Made by a program: the position numbers and the translations under genes. Of a stretch of 64,000 nt of DNA, positions 46,251 through 54,909 are shown piece by piece. The stretch is from Blautia sp. AF19-10LB (lineage in GTDB: Bacteria > Bacillota > Clostridia > Lachnospirales > Lachnospiraceae). Below the pieces are notes generated by a model, which did no database searches, was not told where the DNA came from, and was given only the letters and a program-made list of their open reading frames with translations. Where the stretch lies: contig NZ_QTWS01000002.1 of the NCBI RefSeq assembly GCF_003461245.1, forward strand, positions 124,001 through 188,000, read 5' to 3'. Positions within the stretch are counted from its first letter, which is position 1. Each line of letters starts with the position of its first letter.

Positions 46251-47378
46251 TTATGGGTGAACCAGTACTTTCATTGCGTTTCTGTCTCTGATTGCCAGGA
46301 AGCCTTCTGAAATATCCTTCAGATCATAGACATCTGTTACATATTTTTCCAGGTTCAGTTTCCCCTCTTCCACATATCTGATGATTTCTTTCATCATTCC
46401 TGCGGTAGTTGCATGAACACCATGAATGGAAAGTTCTTTGTAATGAATCAGATTACTGTCCAGATATCCTTTTCCGTCGCCTGCAATTCCACCGAACAGG
46501 CTGATTCGTCCTCTCTTGGCTGCGATGATCTGTGCTTCTGTGTGGGCACTCGGAACAGAAAGTGCTGTGATTACAACATTTGCGCCTCTTCCGTTCGTGA
46601 TTCGTTTCACTTCCTCTACAGTGTCCTGCTCCTTCGGATTGATTACGATAATGTCCGGAATCATTTTCTTTGCAATCTCAATTCTTGGTTTTGCAATTTC
46701 TACCATGATAATCTTGGATGCACCTGCAAGACGGGCAAGTTCTGCATGAATACAGCCAATGTATCCACTTCCATAGATGACTACATAATCATCTGGCTGA
46801 ATATTCAGATAGGTCTGTGCGTTAAATGCACATGCTGCCGGTTCAGAAAGTGCTGCTGACATATCAGAAACACTGTCCGGAATTTTGATCACATTTCCCA
46901 TATCAATAACGTGCTTCGGAATTTCCATTTTTTCTGCAAAAGCACCTTCATACTGGAAACCAAATGTCTTAAGAGAATCGCACATATTGGTGTGACCGGT
47001 CTGGCAGGACCAGCATTTGCCGCATCCTACTGCCGGTGCTACCGTTACACGGTCTCCTTTTTTGAATCCTTTTCCTTCTGCATACGCACCGACATGTATT
47101 ACAACTCCTGCCGATTCATGTCCCATGATCCTCGGTGGGGTAATTTTGGCATTGCCTTTCATAAAAGTTCTGAAATCGGTTCCGCAGATAGATGCATAAT
47201 TAATTTTTACAATCATGTTATCTGCTTTCGGAACTGGTTCCGGCATCTCTTTGATCACCATTTTTCTTTCTTCATTCATCACATATGCTTTCATTTTGCC
47301 GGAAACAGTTGTTTCTGATACATATTCTGTAATTGTATTCCGTACAATAGATTCTACCTGTGATTTTGTCAAACTCAT
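46251..47378 (-). CDS. Zinc alcohol/polyol dehydrogenase with encapsulation-peptide-like N-terminus
   Basis: 375-residue MDR dehydrogenase. The extension MSLTKSQVESIVRNTITEYV forms an amphipathic helix and is followed by a short linker before the normal start MKAYVMNEER. Zinc residues are in ICGTDF, GHESAG and CGKCWSCQTGHTNMC; NAD-binding GSGYIG is near residue 210. It belongs to the threonine/sorbitol dehydrogenase group. Its tag suggests a role inside the compartment, such as recycling NADH by making alcohol, although its operon lacks a shell gene. Confidence 0.86.
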   Translation of the reverse strand: MSLTKSQVESIVRNTITEYVSETTVSGKMKAYVMNEERKMVIKEMPEPVPKADNMIVKINYASICGTDFRTFMKGNAKITPPRIMGHESAGVVIHVGAYAEGKGFKKGDRVTVAPAVGCGKCWSCQTGHTNMCDSLKTFGFQYEGAFAEKMEIPKHVIDMGNVIKIPDSVSDMSAALSEPAACAFNAQTYLNIQPDDYVVIYGSGYIGCIHAELARLAGASKIIMVEIAKPRIEIAKKMIPDIIVINPKEQDTVEEVKRITNGRGANVVITALSVPSAHTEAQIIAAKRGRISLFGGIAGDGKGYLDSNLIHYKELSIHGVHATTAGMMKEIIRYVEEGKLNLEKYVTDVYDLKDISEGFLAIRDRNAMKVLVHP

Positions 47379-47401
47379 TTCTCCGTTCCTCCTGTCAGCC
47401 T

Positions 47402-48937
47402 TTATTCATTCGCAAGATCCTGGATCCTCTTATAGAAATCATGCAGCTCTGTCACATATTTCTTATACAGACTCATGTATTTATAATACCGTTTTCCATT
47501 CTCCGGATCTGGTGTGTAGATTGTCTTGCTGCTTACAAATTTCTTTGCGGTTTCTTTAAGATCTCCAAATACACCAATTGCATTTCCGGCGAGAATGGAT
47601 ACGCCCCACATTGCCACGTCATCTCTGTTGATGGTCGTATACTTTTTGTTCTGGATATCTGCACTGAGCTGCGTCCAGACCGGTGATTTTGCACCGCCTC
47701 CTATAATTTTGACCAGATCAATCGTATATTCCGGATACAGTCTCTCAATGCTGTTCATACATAACGTAAAATCATAAGTAAAGCTTTCAATCAGAGCTTT
47801 GTAAAAATGCGCTTTGCTGTGGCTCCAGTCATATCCCATCCACATTCCACGAAGTGCACCATCAGATGGCATGGAATTTCCTCCAAGGAGTCCGATCGCC
47901 ATCAGTCCGTCACATCCAGGCGGGATGTTTTTCATTTCTTCTTCCATCTGTGCAAACATCTCTTTGGAAGTGATTCCTTCGTGTTTCACAAAAGTGTTCA
48001 TAAACCAGTCCAGTGTAATTCCTGAACCTGCAACAAAGTGTGTCGCATAGAAGTCACCTGGAATCGCCGATGGCAGAACATCCAGTCTGCGTTCTTCCAT
48101 ATCCGGTCGATATTCCGGTACACAGGTGCTGACTTCGCCGTAAGATGAAGCTTCAAAAATCGTATCACCATAGTCCACAATTCCTGCCCCCAGGCATCCT
48201 GCTACTTTGTCACCTGCACCGGAAACCAGCGGAATTCCCTCTGTAAACCCTAACTCTGCTGCCATTTTTTTGTTCAGATGTGCACAGATATGATTTGAAT
48301 TTACGATTCTCGGAAGATATTTCTGGTCCAGATGGATCGCATCACAGATTTCATCTGACCAACGGTCGTTCTGCACATCTGCAAGTCCTGTCCACTCTGT
48401 AAACGATCTGTCCATTACTGCATCTTCTGTAGAGATATCGCCCAGTTTTCCGATTACATAGCCACTGATCATCAGATACTTCGCAATCTTTTCGCTTTCT
48501 TTCGGATATTCGCTGCGGAACCATTCTACCTTTGGTGCCATCTGTGGAAAGTTGGTTCCTCCGACTCTCAGGAACTCATCTTTTAATTCTTTCATCTGCC
48601 GCTCTGCATATGGCATATAACGGCTGTCCAGGGAACAGGACCAGGTTGTGATATCATTCCAGTCTTTATCAACTCCCATGAATCCTGACATCTGTCCGGT
48701 AAAAGAAATCGCTGCGATATTCTTCTTTCTGTCACCGATTTTTTCTCCGACTTTTTTCATGCACGCAATTACCGATGCAAGAAGTTCTTCTCCTTTCTGA
48801 ATAAAAACTCCCGGCTTTGGACGGTAGTCTTTCACAGGTTCCATCTCAATTGCAATGCACTGACTTTCTGTATTGTAAACCCCTGCTTTGATAAAGCTTG
48901 TACCAAGGTCAACCGCCATTAATAATATTTCTTTCAT
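47402..48937 (-). CDS. FGGY-family carbohydrate kinase 2 (xylulokinase-like)
   Basis: 511-residue kinase with MAVDLGTSFIKAGVY at the N-terminus, SFTGQMSGFMGVD in the middle and IIGGGAKSPVWTQLSADI at the C-terminus. The chosen start at 48937 follows AAAGGGC; a frame opening 49 codons earlier runs through the upstream gene and is not used. Substrate unknown; a pentulose or pentitol is likely. Confidence 0.87.
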   Translation of the reverse strand: MKEILLMAVDLGTSFIKAGVYNTESQCIAIEMEPVKDYRPKPGVFIQKGEELLASVIACMKKVGEKIGDRKKNIAAISFTGQMSGFMGVDKDWNDITTWSCSLDSRYMPYAERQMKELKDEFLRVGGTNFPQMAPKVEWFRSEYPKESEKIAKYLMISGYVIGKLGDISTEDAVMDRSFTEWTGLADVQNDRWSDEICDAIHLDQKYLPRIVNSNHICAHLNKKMAAELGFTEGIPLVSGAGDKVAGCLGAGIVDYGDTIFEASSYGEVSTCVPEYRPDMEERRLDVLPSAIPGDFYATHFVAGSGITLDWFMNTFVKHEGITSKEMFAQMEEEMKNIPPGCDGLMAIGLLGGNSMPSDGALRGMWMGYDWSHSKAHFYKALIESFTYDFTLCMNSIERLYPEYTIDLVKIIGGGAKSPVWTQLSADIQNKKYTTINRDDVAMWGVSILAGNAIGVFGDLKETAKKFVSSKTIYTPDPENGKRYYKYMSLYKKYVTELHDFYKRIQDLANE

Positions 48938-48966
48938 ACTCAATCTGCCCTTTCTGAATTTGTGCG

Positions 48967-49953
48967 TCAGTCTGATGCATAAAGGATTCCCCATTCTTTT
49001 CGGGTCTTTTCTATCAGTTCTCCAATTGCGATCGACTCTTTCCAGGTGAAATGCGGACACTCCTTCTTTCCCTGTTCCAGACATTTCATAACTTCCTGTA
49101 TTTCATACTGAAATCCTGTTTCACAGTACTCCTCACTGAAACATTCTTTTTTTCCATTGTTTAAAATCAGCTTTGCCGTGGTCGGATGCCAGAATTCCGG
49201 TCCTATCAGGATCCTGCCTTCCTCTCCTACGATCTCCACTTCTGCATTTCCTATCTGATTAAATGCTCCGCTCAGTATTGCTGCTCTGCCTTCTGAATAC
49301 GTGAGAAGCATTTGGAAACATTCATCTACCTCTCCGTTTGATTTCATATTGGAATAAATCTTCTGTGGGCCTTCCGGGAATACCAGATACGCCATTCCAA
49401 GAGAATAAATTCCAACATCCCGAAGTGCACCTGCTGCATATTTGATTCCGGCTTTCCAGGGCTGCCAGTCATCAATATCCGGTTTGATATCAAAGCCGGC
49501 ACGGACTGTCAGTGGCTTTCCGATCCGTCCTTCTTTGATCCAGTTTCTTGTCTGTATGACTGCCGGAAAACATCTCGTCCACATGCCTTCCATCAGGAAT
49601 GTATTCTTTTCTTTTGCTTTGTTCAAAACCTGCGTAAGCTGCTTTCCATTATCAACCATTGGTTTTTCGCTCAGTACAGGGATTCCTCTTTCCAGAATCT
49701 CCATAATATATTCAAAATGACAGGAATTCGGAATTGCCAGATATACGATATCGATTTTTTCTGTATCCAGCATTGTTTTCAGATCTGTGTAGACTTTTTC
49801 ACAACCATATTTCTGTGCAAATTTTTTGCCTGAATTTTCACTTCTGGAAACAACAGCTTCCAGAATCGCATCCTCCACTGCACGCATCCCGGATACAAAC
49901 TGATTCGCGATATATCCTGTCCCGATAATCGCCCATTTTGTTTTTACTGCCAT
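48967..49953 (-). CDS. Gfo/Idh/MocA-family oxidoreductase
   Basis: 328-residue NAD(P)-dependent sugar dehydrogenase. The Rossmann motif GTGYIANQF is at the N-terminus and the family motif EKPMVDN follows near residue 98. It may oxidise or reduce the incoming sugar before the kinase. The ATG at 49953 is preferred to a GTG at 49965, which would leave too little room after AAGGGG. Confidence 0.87.
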   Translation of the reverse strand: MAVKTKWAIIGTGYIANQFVSGMRAVEDAILEAVVSRSENSGKKFAQKYGCEKVYTDLKTMLDTEKIDIVYLAIPNSCHFEYIMEILERGIPVLSEKPMVDNGKQLTQVLNKAKEKNTFLMEGMWTRCFPAVIQTRNWIKEGRIGKPLTVRAGFDIKPDIDDWQPWKAGIKYAAGALRDVGIYSLGMAYLVFPEGPQKIYSNMKSNGEVDECFQMLLTYSEGRAAILSGAFNQIGNAEVEIVGEEGRILIGPEFWHPTTAKLILNNGKKECFSEEYCETGFQYEIQEVMKCLEQGKKECPHFTWKESIAIGELIEKTRKEWGILYASD

Positions 49954-49974
49954 ATCTTTCAGCACCCCTTATTC

Positions 49975-50024
49975 AGAAAAGCACCACATAATAACATTCT
50001 CTCGTTATCCTGCAGTGCTTTTCT
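49975..50024 (-). terminator. Stem-loop after the second binding-protein gene
   Basis: AGAAAAGCAC (49975-49984) pairs with GTGCTTTTCT (50015-50024) around a 30-nt loop. Probably partial termination that favours the binding protein over the enzymes. Confidence 0.5.
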
Positions 50025-50064
50025 CTTTTACCTGAAACTATATTTAATTAATGCAGGATTTCCT

Positions 50065-51117
50065 TTAGTATGTATTTCCGTCATACTGGTCGAGATTTTC
50101 TTCTGTGATGTTGTCGCCGCTTACATAGTAATGTTTTGCAACCTCATCTTCTTTTCCTGCCCAGATAAGTTCTGCACATTCCATTGCTTTGTTTGCGATC
50201 GTCTTCGGGAACTGTACCGGTGAGCAGAGGATCTGTCCTTCTTTGATCATATCGATATCATTCTGTGCACCATCGATATCTACTACAGAAATCTTGCCTT
50301 CCAGACCTGCTGCCTTGATTGCTGCCGCTGCACCCTGTGCTGTCGGAGAGTTGATTGCAAAAACTCCCTTTACATCCGGATAAGTCTGAAGGAAGGATTC
50401 CATAATACTCTGTGCATCTTCTACTACACCAAAAGCATCCTGGTCTGCTACGATCTCTACATTCGGATAAGACTCCTCGATCACTGACTTAAGACCTTCT
50501 ACACGCTCACGTACTGCCTGAAGTGTTGACCAGTTGATAACTACGATCTCACCTTCGCCGTCAATGGAATCACAAAGTGTCTGCGCTGCCATTTTTCCCA
50601 TTGCCACATTATCAGATTCTACAATAGATGCGATCAGATCTTTATCTTCTACGTTGGAATCAATCGCAATTACAGGAATGGAAGCTCTCTCTGCTTCCTG
50701 CAGTGCAGGTTTGATTCCATCTTTGTCAAGAGCATCTACAAAAATAACATCTACGCCTCTGGCAACCATCTGTGTGATATCCTCTACCTGTGTGTTGATA
50801 TCATTTGCCGGGTCAGGTGCAATCACTTCTGCATCAATACCGCCTTTTTCCAGTGTAGCTTTAACACCGTCGATCTCTGCGAGGAAAAATGCATTTGCAT
50901 GTGTCTGTACAGAAACACCGATTGTTTTGCCTTTGCTCAGTTCGGTAGCAGCAAACGGCAGTCCATCTTCCGCTTCAAGAGGGTCTACATAAACCACATC
51001 TTCATCCCCTGCGGCTTCTGCGGTCTCTTCTTCTGCAAATACTGATACTGCGGACACACTTCCCATACTGCATACCATTGCTGCTGTCATTAAAACTGCT
51101 ACTAACCTTTTTTTCAT
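50065..51117 (-). CDS. Ribose-type ABC transporter substrate-binding protein 2
   Basis: 350-residue RbsB-family binding protein with a signal peptide ending near FAEEE and an acidic linker after it. Motifs such as QTHANAFF, ITQMVARGVDVIFVD and IDSNVEDKDL are seen. It follows its permease. No clear lipobox. It differs strongly from the binding protein at 38475, so the two transporters probably take different ligands. Confidence 0.87.
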   Translation of the reverse strand: MKKRLVAVLMTAAMVCSMGSVSAVSVFAEEETAEAAGDEDVVYVDPLEAEDGLPFAATELSKGKTIGVSVQTHANAFFLAEIDGVKATLEKGGIDAEVIAPDPANDINTQVEDITQMVARGVDVIFVDALDKDGIKPALQEAERASIPVIAIDSNVEDKDLIASIVESDNVAMGKMAAQTLCDSIDGEGEIVVINWSTLQAVRERVEGLKSVIEESYPNVEIVADQDAFGVVEDAQSIMESFLQTYPDVKGVFAINSPTAQGAAAAIKAAGLEGKISVVDIDGAQNDIDMIKEGQILCSPVQFPKTIANKAMECAELIWAGKEDEVAKHYYVSGDNITEENLDQYDGNTY

Positions 51118-51155
51118 CCTTGAATCCTCCCTTGTTTGTTTTTTATATTAATTTT

Positions 51156-52133
51156 TTATTTTTTCTTTATCTGAAGATCAACGAATACTGCCCCGAGAAC
51201 TACAACGCCCTGACACACATACTGCCAGTAGAACGGCACGTTCATGAAATTCAGTCCACTGCTTAAAAGATCCATGATCAGTGCGCCGATAAAAGTGGCT
51301 CCGATTCTTCCAACACCACCACTCATACTGGTTCCACCTACAACTGCAGCTGCAATTGCAGTAAGCTCTGAGCCCTGTCCAAGTGTCGGCTGTCCACTGT
51401 ACAGTCTGGAACAGGAGATAACACCATAGATACCATACAAAAATCCAGCAAATGTATATACGATCCAGATAACTTTTTTGCTGTTGATTCCTGAGAATCT
51501 GGCAGCTTCTGCATTTCCGCCGATTGCATATACTTCACGGCCAAACTTTGTCTTATTGAGCAGAACATAAGTGATTGCCAGAATAACAGCTGTATAGATA
51601 ATCGGATATGGAATCGTATTCATTAAATATCCGTTTCCGATTTCTCCGAAATCACCGGAAATACGAATCGGTGTACCTGCAGAACAGGTGTAGGCAATTC
51701 CTCGTCCAATGTTCATGGTTCCAAGAGTTACAATAAATGGTGGAATTTTTGTATTTGCAACGATTCCACCGTTTATTGCACCAAACACAGTTGCGATCAG
51801 AACACCTACCAGAAGTGCACCTGCTGGATGCAAACCATTGGAGATCAGGAGTGCACAATAGGTACTTGCACATGCCATCAGAGCACCAACAGAAAGGTCG
51901 ATACCACCTGTGATAATGATGAGCGTTACACCAAATGCTGCAATACTGTCAAGACTGGTGATTCTTAAAATATTGATAACATTTGCTCTTCCCCAGAATT
52001 TAAATTCTGTCAGAAATCCAAATACGAGAAAGATTCCCAGTGCTCCTGCCAGAATGCCTTTATTCAGGTATAAATACTTCATAACCGGATTTTTTGGAAC
52101 GCCTCCGGAGATTTTTTCCTTCTTTGTTGTCAT
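51156..52133 (-). CDS. Ribose-type ABC transporter permease 2
   Basis: RbsC-family permease, 325 residues, eight to ten membrane segments, with GGIDLSVGALMA, GNAEAARFSGI and GGTSMSGGVGRIG. Four-base ATGA overlap with the ATPase gene. Confidence 0.92.
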   Translation of the reverse strand: MTTKKEKISGGVPKNPVMKYLYLNKGILAGALGIFLVFGFLTEFKFWGRANVINILRITSLDSIAAFGVTLIIITGGIDLSVGALMACASTYCALLISNGLHPAGALLVGVLIATVFGAINGGIVANTKIPPFIVTLGTMNIGRGIAYTCSAGTPIRISGDFGEIGNGYLMNTIPYPIIYTAVILAITYVLLNKTKFGREVYAIGGNAEAARFSGINSKKVIWIVYTFAGFLYGIYGVISCSRLYSGQPTLGQGSELTAIAAAVVGGTSMSGGVGRIGATFIGALIMDLLSSGLNFMNVPFYWQYVCQGVVVLGAVFVDLQIKKK

Positions 52134-53629
52134 TTGTTGGCACCTCCTGTTGCATATTTTAATACCAGTTCTTCTGACAGTTCTTCTCTTGCCAGTTCAC
52201 CTGTCTTCTGTCCTTCATGCATTGTAATCACTCTTGTTGAAAGATTCAGGATCTCCGGAAGTTCTGATGATATGAAAATAATTCCTACCCCTTCTTCTGC
52301 CAGCTCTGTGATCATTTTATAGATCTCAAATTTTGCCCCTACATCAATTCCCCTTGTCGGTTCATCCAGAATCAGAATCTTCGGGTTGGTAGCCAGGCAT
52401 TTTGCAAGAACAACCTTCTGCTGATTTCCACCGGATAACTGCCCTGTAATGTGCGCTGCAGAAGTTGCTTTTGTCCGCATTTTTTTCATATATTTTTCTA
52501 CGATCTCTGTTTCCTGCTTTTTGTCTGTTTTTACTCCGTGGATCAGTTTGTCCAGAATCGCCAGAACTGTATTAAACCGAATATCCTGTATGAGAACCAG
52601 ACCCTGTTCTTTTCTGCTCTCAGGTGCCAGAATAATACCTGCTTCAATTGCTTCCTTTGGATTTGATACTTTAAACTCTCTGCCCTCCAGCCATGCGTTG
52701 TAAGCAGCTCCTTTATCCACACCGAACAAATACCTCATAATCTCTGTTCTGCCGCTTCCCACCAAACCGTAGAAGCCAAGGATTTCACCCTGATGCAGTT
52801 CAAATGAAATATCTTTGAGAAATTTCCCATCATCCAGATGTTCCACTCTCAGAAGTTCTTTGCCTTTTGTCAGGTTTACTTCCGGATAAACATCTTTCAT
52901 TTCACGTCCAACCATGAGACGGATCACATCATCGTAAGTTACCTCCCCAATATTCCTGGTTGCTATGTACTGTCCATCACGGAACACCGTAATCCTGTCT
53001 GAGATCTGGAATACTTCATCCATACGATGTGAAATATAAATGATTGCAACTCCCTGATTCTTAAGCATCTGAACAAATTCAAGAAGCTGTACTGTCTCAC
53101 GCTCGGTAAGAGATGCTGTCGGCTCATCCATGATCAGGATCTTGCTGTCAACCGAGAGTGCTCTTGCGATCTCTACCATCTGCTGCTGTGCTACTGTCAG
53201 ATTTGCCGGATAATCATTTACGTGGATCACATCCTGAACGCCCAGTCTTTCCAGAACTTTATAAGCATCTGCTTCCAGTTTCCTGTCATCTACAAATCCA
53301 CTCTTTTTGGATGGCATCCTGCCGAGATAAATATTCTCTGCAACTGTCATATATGGAACAAGACTCAGTTCCTGATGAATAACTGAAATTCCAAGTTCTT
53401 TTGCATCACTTACTTTTTCAATTTTTACTTCTTTTCCATTGATAAAAATCTGTCCTTCTGTCGGTGTATGAATTCCCGCAAGAATTTTTATCATGGTTGA
53501 CTTTCCGGCTCCATTTTCTCCGAGAAGTGAATGGATTTCTCCTTTTCTCAGATCAAACTGGATCTTATCCAGAGCTTTTACACCGGAAAAGTGTTTAGAA
53601 ATATTTTTCATTTCCAAAATAGTTTCCAT
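52130..53629 (-). CDS. Ribose-type ABC transporter ATPase 2
   Basis: RbsA-type double ATPase, 499 residues. First domain Walker A GENGAGKST; second domain with GLVGSGRTE and the signature LSGGNQQKV, Walker B ILILDEPTRGID. The start at 53629 follows GGGG at good spacing; a GTG two codons earlier is possible. First gene of the second sugar operon. Confidence 0.92.
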   Translation of the reverse strand: METILEMKNISKHFSGVKALDKIQFDLRKGEIHSLLGENGAGKSTMIKILAGIHTPTEGQIFINGKEVKIEKVSDAKELGISVIHQELSLVPYMTVAENIYLGRMPSKKSGFVDDRKLEADAYKVLERLGVQDVIHVNDYPANLTVAQQQMVEIARALSVDSKILIMDEPTASLTERETVQLLEFVQMLKNQGVAIIYISHRMDEVFQISDRITVFRDGQYIATRNIGEVTYDDVIRLMVGREMKDVYPEVNLTKGKELLRVEHLDDGKFLKDISFELHQGEILGFYGLVGSGRTEIMRYLFGVDKGAAYNAWLEGREFKVSNPKEAIEAGIILAPESRKEQGLVLIQDIRFNTVLAILDKLIHGVKTDKKQETEIVEKYMKKMRTKATSAAHITGQLSGGNQQKVVLAKCLATNPKILILDEPTRGIDVGAKFEIYKMITELAEEGVGIIFISSELPEILNLSTRVITMHEGQKTGELAREELSEELVLKYATGGANK

Positions 53630-53699
53630 ACTCACACCCCATACATTTCACTTTTCTTCTGTTGCTCATGTTGTTTTCCGTTTCGTTTTTGTTAATCAA

Positions 53700-53738
53700 A
53701 TTATAGCAGGCTGACCACTTTAATCTATCTTCCACTTT
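53700..53738 (-). promoter_or_regulatory. Activator-type promoter of the second sugar operon
   Basis: TATAAT (53705-53700) is present without a good -35. Two AAAGTGG repeats lie upstream on the minus strand (53721-53715 and 53738-53732), 17 bp apart. This looks like an AraC-type activator site, and the YesN-like regulator encoded upstream is the obvious candidate. Confidence 0.4.
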
Positions 53739-53771
53739 TGGTTTTTGTTTGTCATTTTTGTTTTTATAAAG

Positions 53772-53819
53772 CAAAAAAACAGTAATGTTTTTGGTGATTT
53801 TCACCGTATCGCATTACTG
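53772..53819 (-). terminator. Terminator after the sensor operon
   Basis: CAGTAATG (53780-53787) pairs with CATTACTG (53812-53819), with an inner GGTGATTTTCACC hairpin; on the minus strand TTTTTTT follows. Confidence 0.75.
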
Positions 53820-53869
53820 TTCATTGTTAAATTTGTTTTATTTTATTGTCTTTTTTATCTGTTTTCTGG

Positions 53870-54904
53870 TTATTTTTTGCCCTGTTCCAGAATCTGTCTC
53901 ATCGTTTCGATATAGTCTCTTGCTTCTCCCGGACGGCTTCTCGACAGAAGAATTCCCGGAATTACAATTTCAGATTCATAATCCTTTCCCATCAGATATC
54001 TGCACAGATTTTCCATGGAACGTTCCCCAAGCTGTACCGGATCCTGACCACCAAGTGCCTGCAGGATATTATCATCATCCAGCATCATGTTCACCAGCTG
54101 CTCCGTAATATCAATTCCAAACACCGGAATCTTCAGTCCCGCATTCTGCACCGCCATAACGGCTCCGACTGTACCGCCTTCGTTCGCGCAGAAGATCATA
54201 TCCAGATCCGGATTGGCATCCAGCACTTCTTTGACAATTGGTGTCGATGTACTTGCATCCCAGGCATCCACATCCTGAATAACATCAATCAGACTCTGTG
54301 TCATGGACAAAAATCCTCTCGTCCGGCTTTTACTGGTATCCGGAAGCAGTGCACTGAACTGGATGATTGCAGTTTTTGGCTTCCTGTCCGGAAAATTTTC
54401 CCGGATATACTCTGCACATTCTTTTCCAACCATCTGTCCGATATTGTACTGGTTCGCTTCGCAATATCCTGTCAGCCATTTACTTTCCATGCTCAGATCC
54501 ACAGAATAAATGTCAATTCCCTGTTTTGCCGCATTTTCCAGACCTGCAAGCGATCCCGTCGGACTGACCGGATAAATGCAGATTGCATCCACTTCCTGCT
54601 CCATATAGTCACTGAGCAGTCGTGTTTCCCTTTCCAGTTCTCCACCGCTCTGCCCTTCAATGACGGTTGCCCCATATTTTTCTGCTGTAACGCGCATGGC
54701 AGTCTGCATTACTTTTTCGGTCTGATCTTCCAGAAGAATTACAGATGCAATTGTCGTCCCTTTTAAATCATCATTTTTCTCTTCATCTGCCAAATTTTCT
54801 GTATTTTCGTTTTTCATCTCCTGTATCCGGACTCCCCAGATCAAAGCGACAGTAATACCAATGACAGCCAAAAGCAGAAGCCCTATTTTCTTTCTTTTTT
54901 CCAT
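53870..54904 (-). CDS. Membrane-anchored sugar-binding protein of a three-component sensor
   Basis: RbsB/XylF-type binding domain, about 344 residues, behind an uncleaved-looking membrane helix (residues 7-23). It lies last in an operon with a YesM-like kinase and YesN-like regulator. This matches XylFII-LytS-YesN of clostridia, in which the binding protein delivers the sugar signal to the kinase. The start at 54904 (MEKRKK) fits AGGAAA better than the GTG at 54913. Confidence 0.8.
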   Translation of the reverse strand: MEKRKKIGLLLLAVIGITVALIWGVRIQEMKNENTENLADEEKNDDLKGTTIASVILLEDQTEKVMQTAMRVTAEKYGATVIEGQSGGELERETRLLSDYMEQEVDAICIYPVSPTGSLAGLENAAKQGIDIYSVDLSMESKWLTGYCEANQYNIGQMVGKECAEYIRENFPDRKPKTAIIQFSALLPDTSKSRTRGFLSMTQSLIDVIQDVDAWDASTSTPIVKEVLDANPDLDMIFCANEGGTVGAVMAVQNAGLKIPVFGIDITEQLVNMMLDDDNILQALGGQDPVQLGERSMENLCRYLMGKDYESEIVIPGILLSRSRPGEARDYIETMRQILEQGKK

Positions 54905-54909
54905 TCTTA

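Noticed and set aside
48937..49084. 49-codon upstream extension of FGGY kinase 2
   Set aside because: It runs through the end of the oxidoreductase gene in another frame, has no ribosome binding site, and kinase homology starts at the chosen Met.
53846..54766. 306-codon plus-strand frame opposite the sensor binding protein
   Set aside because: It is antisense to a well-supported RbsB-type gene and reads as His/Cys-rich shadow sequence.
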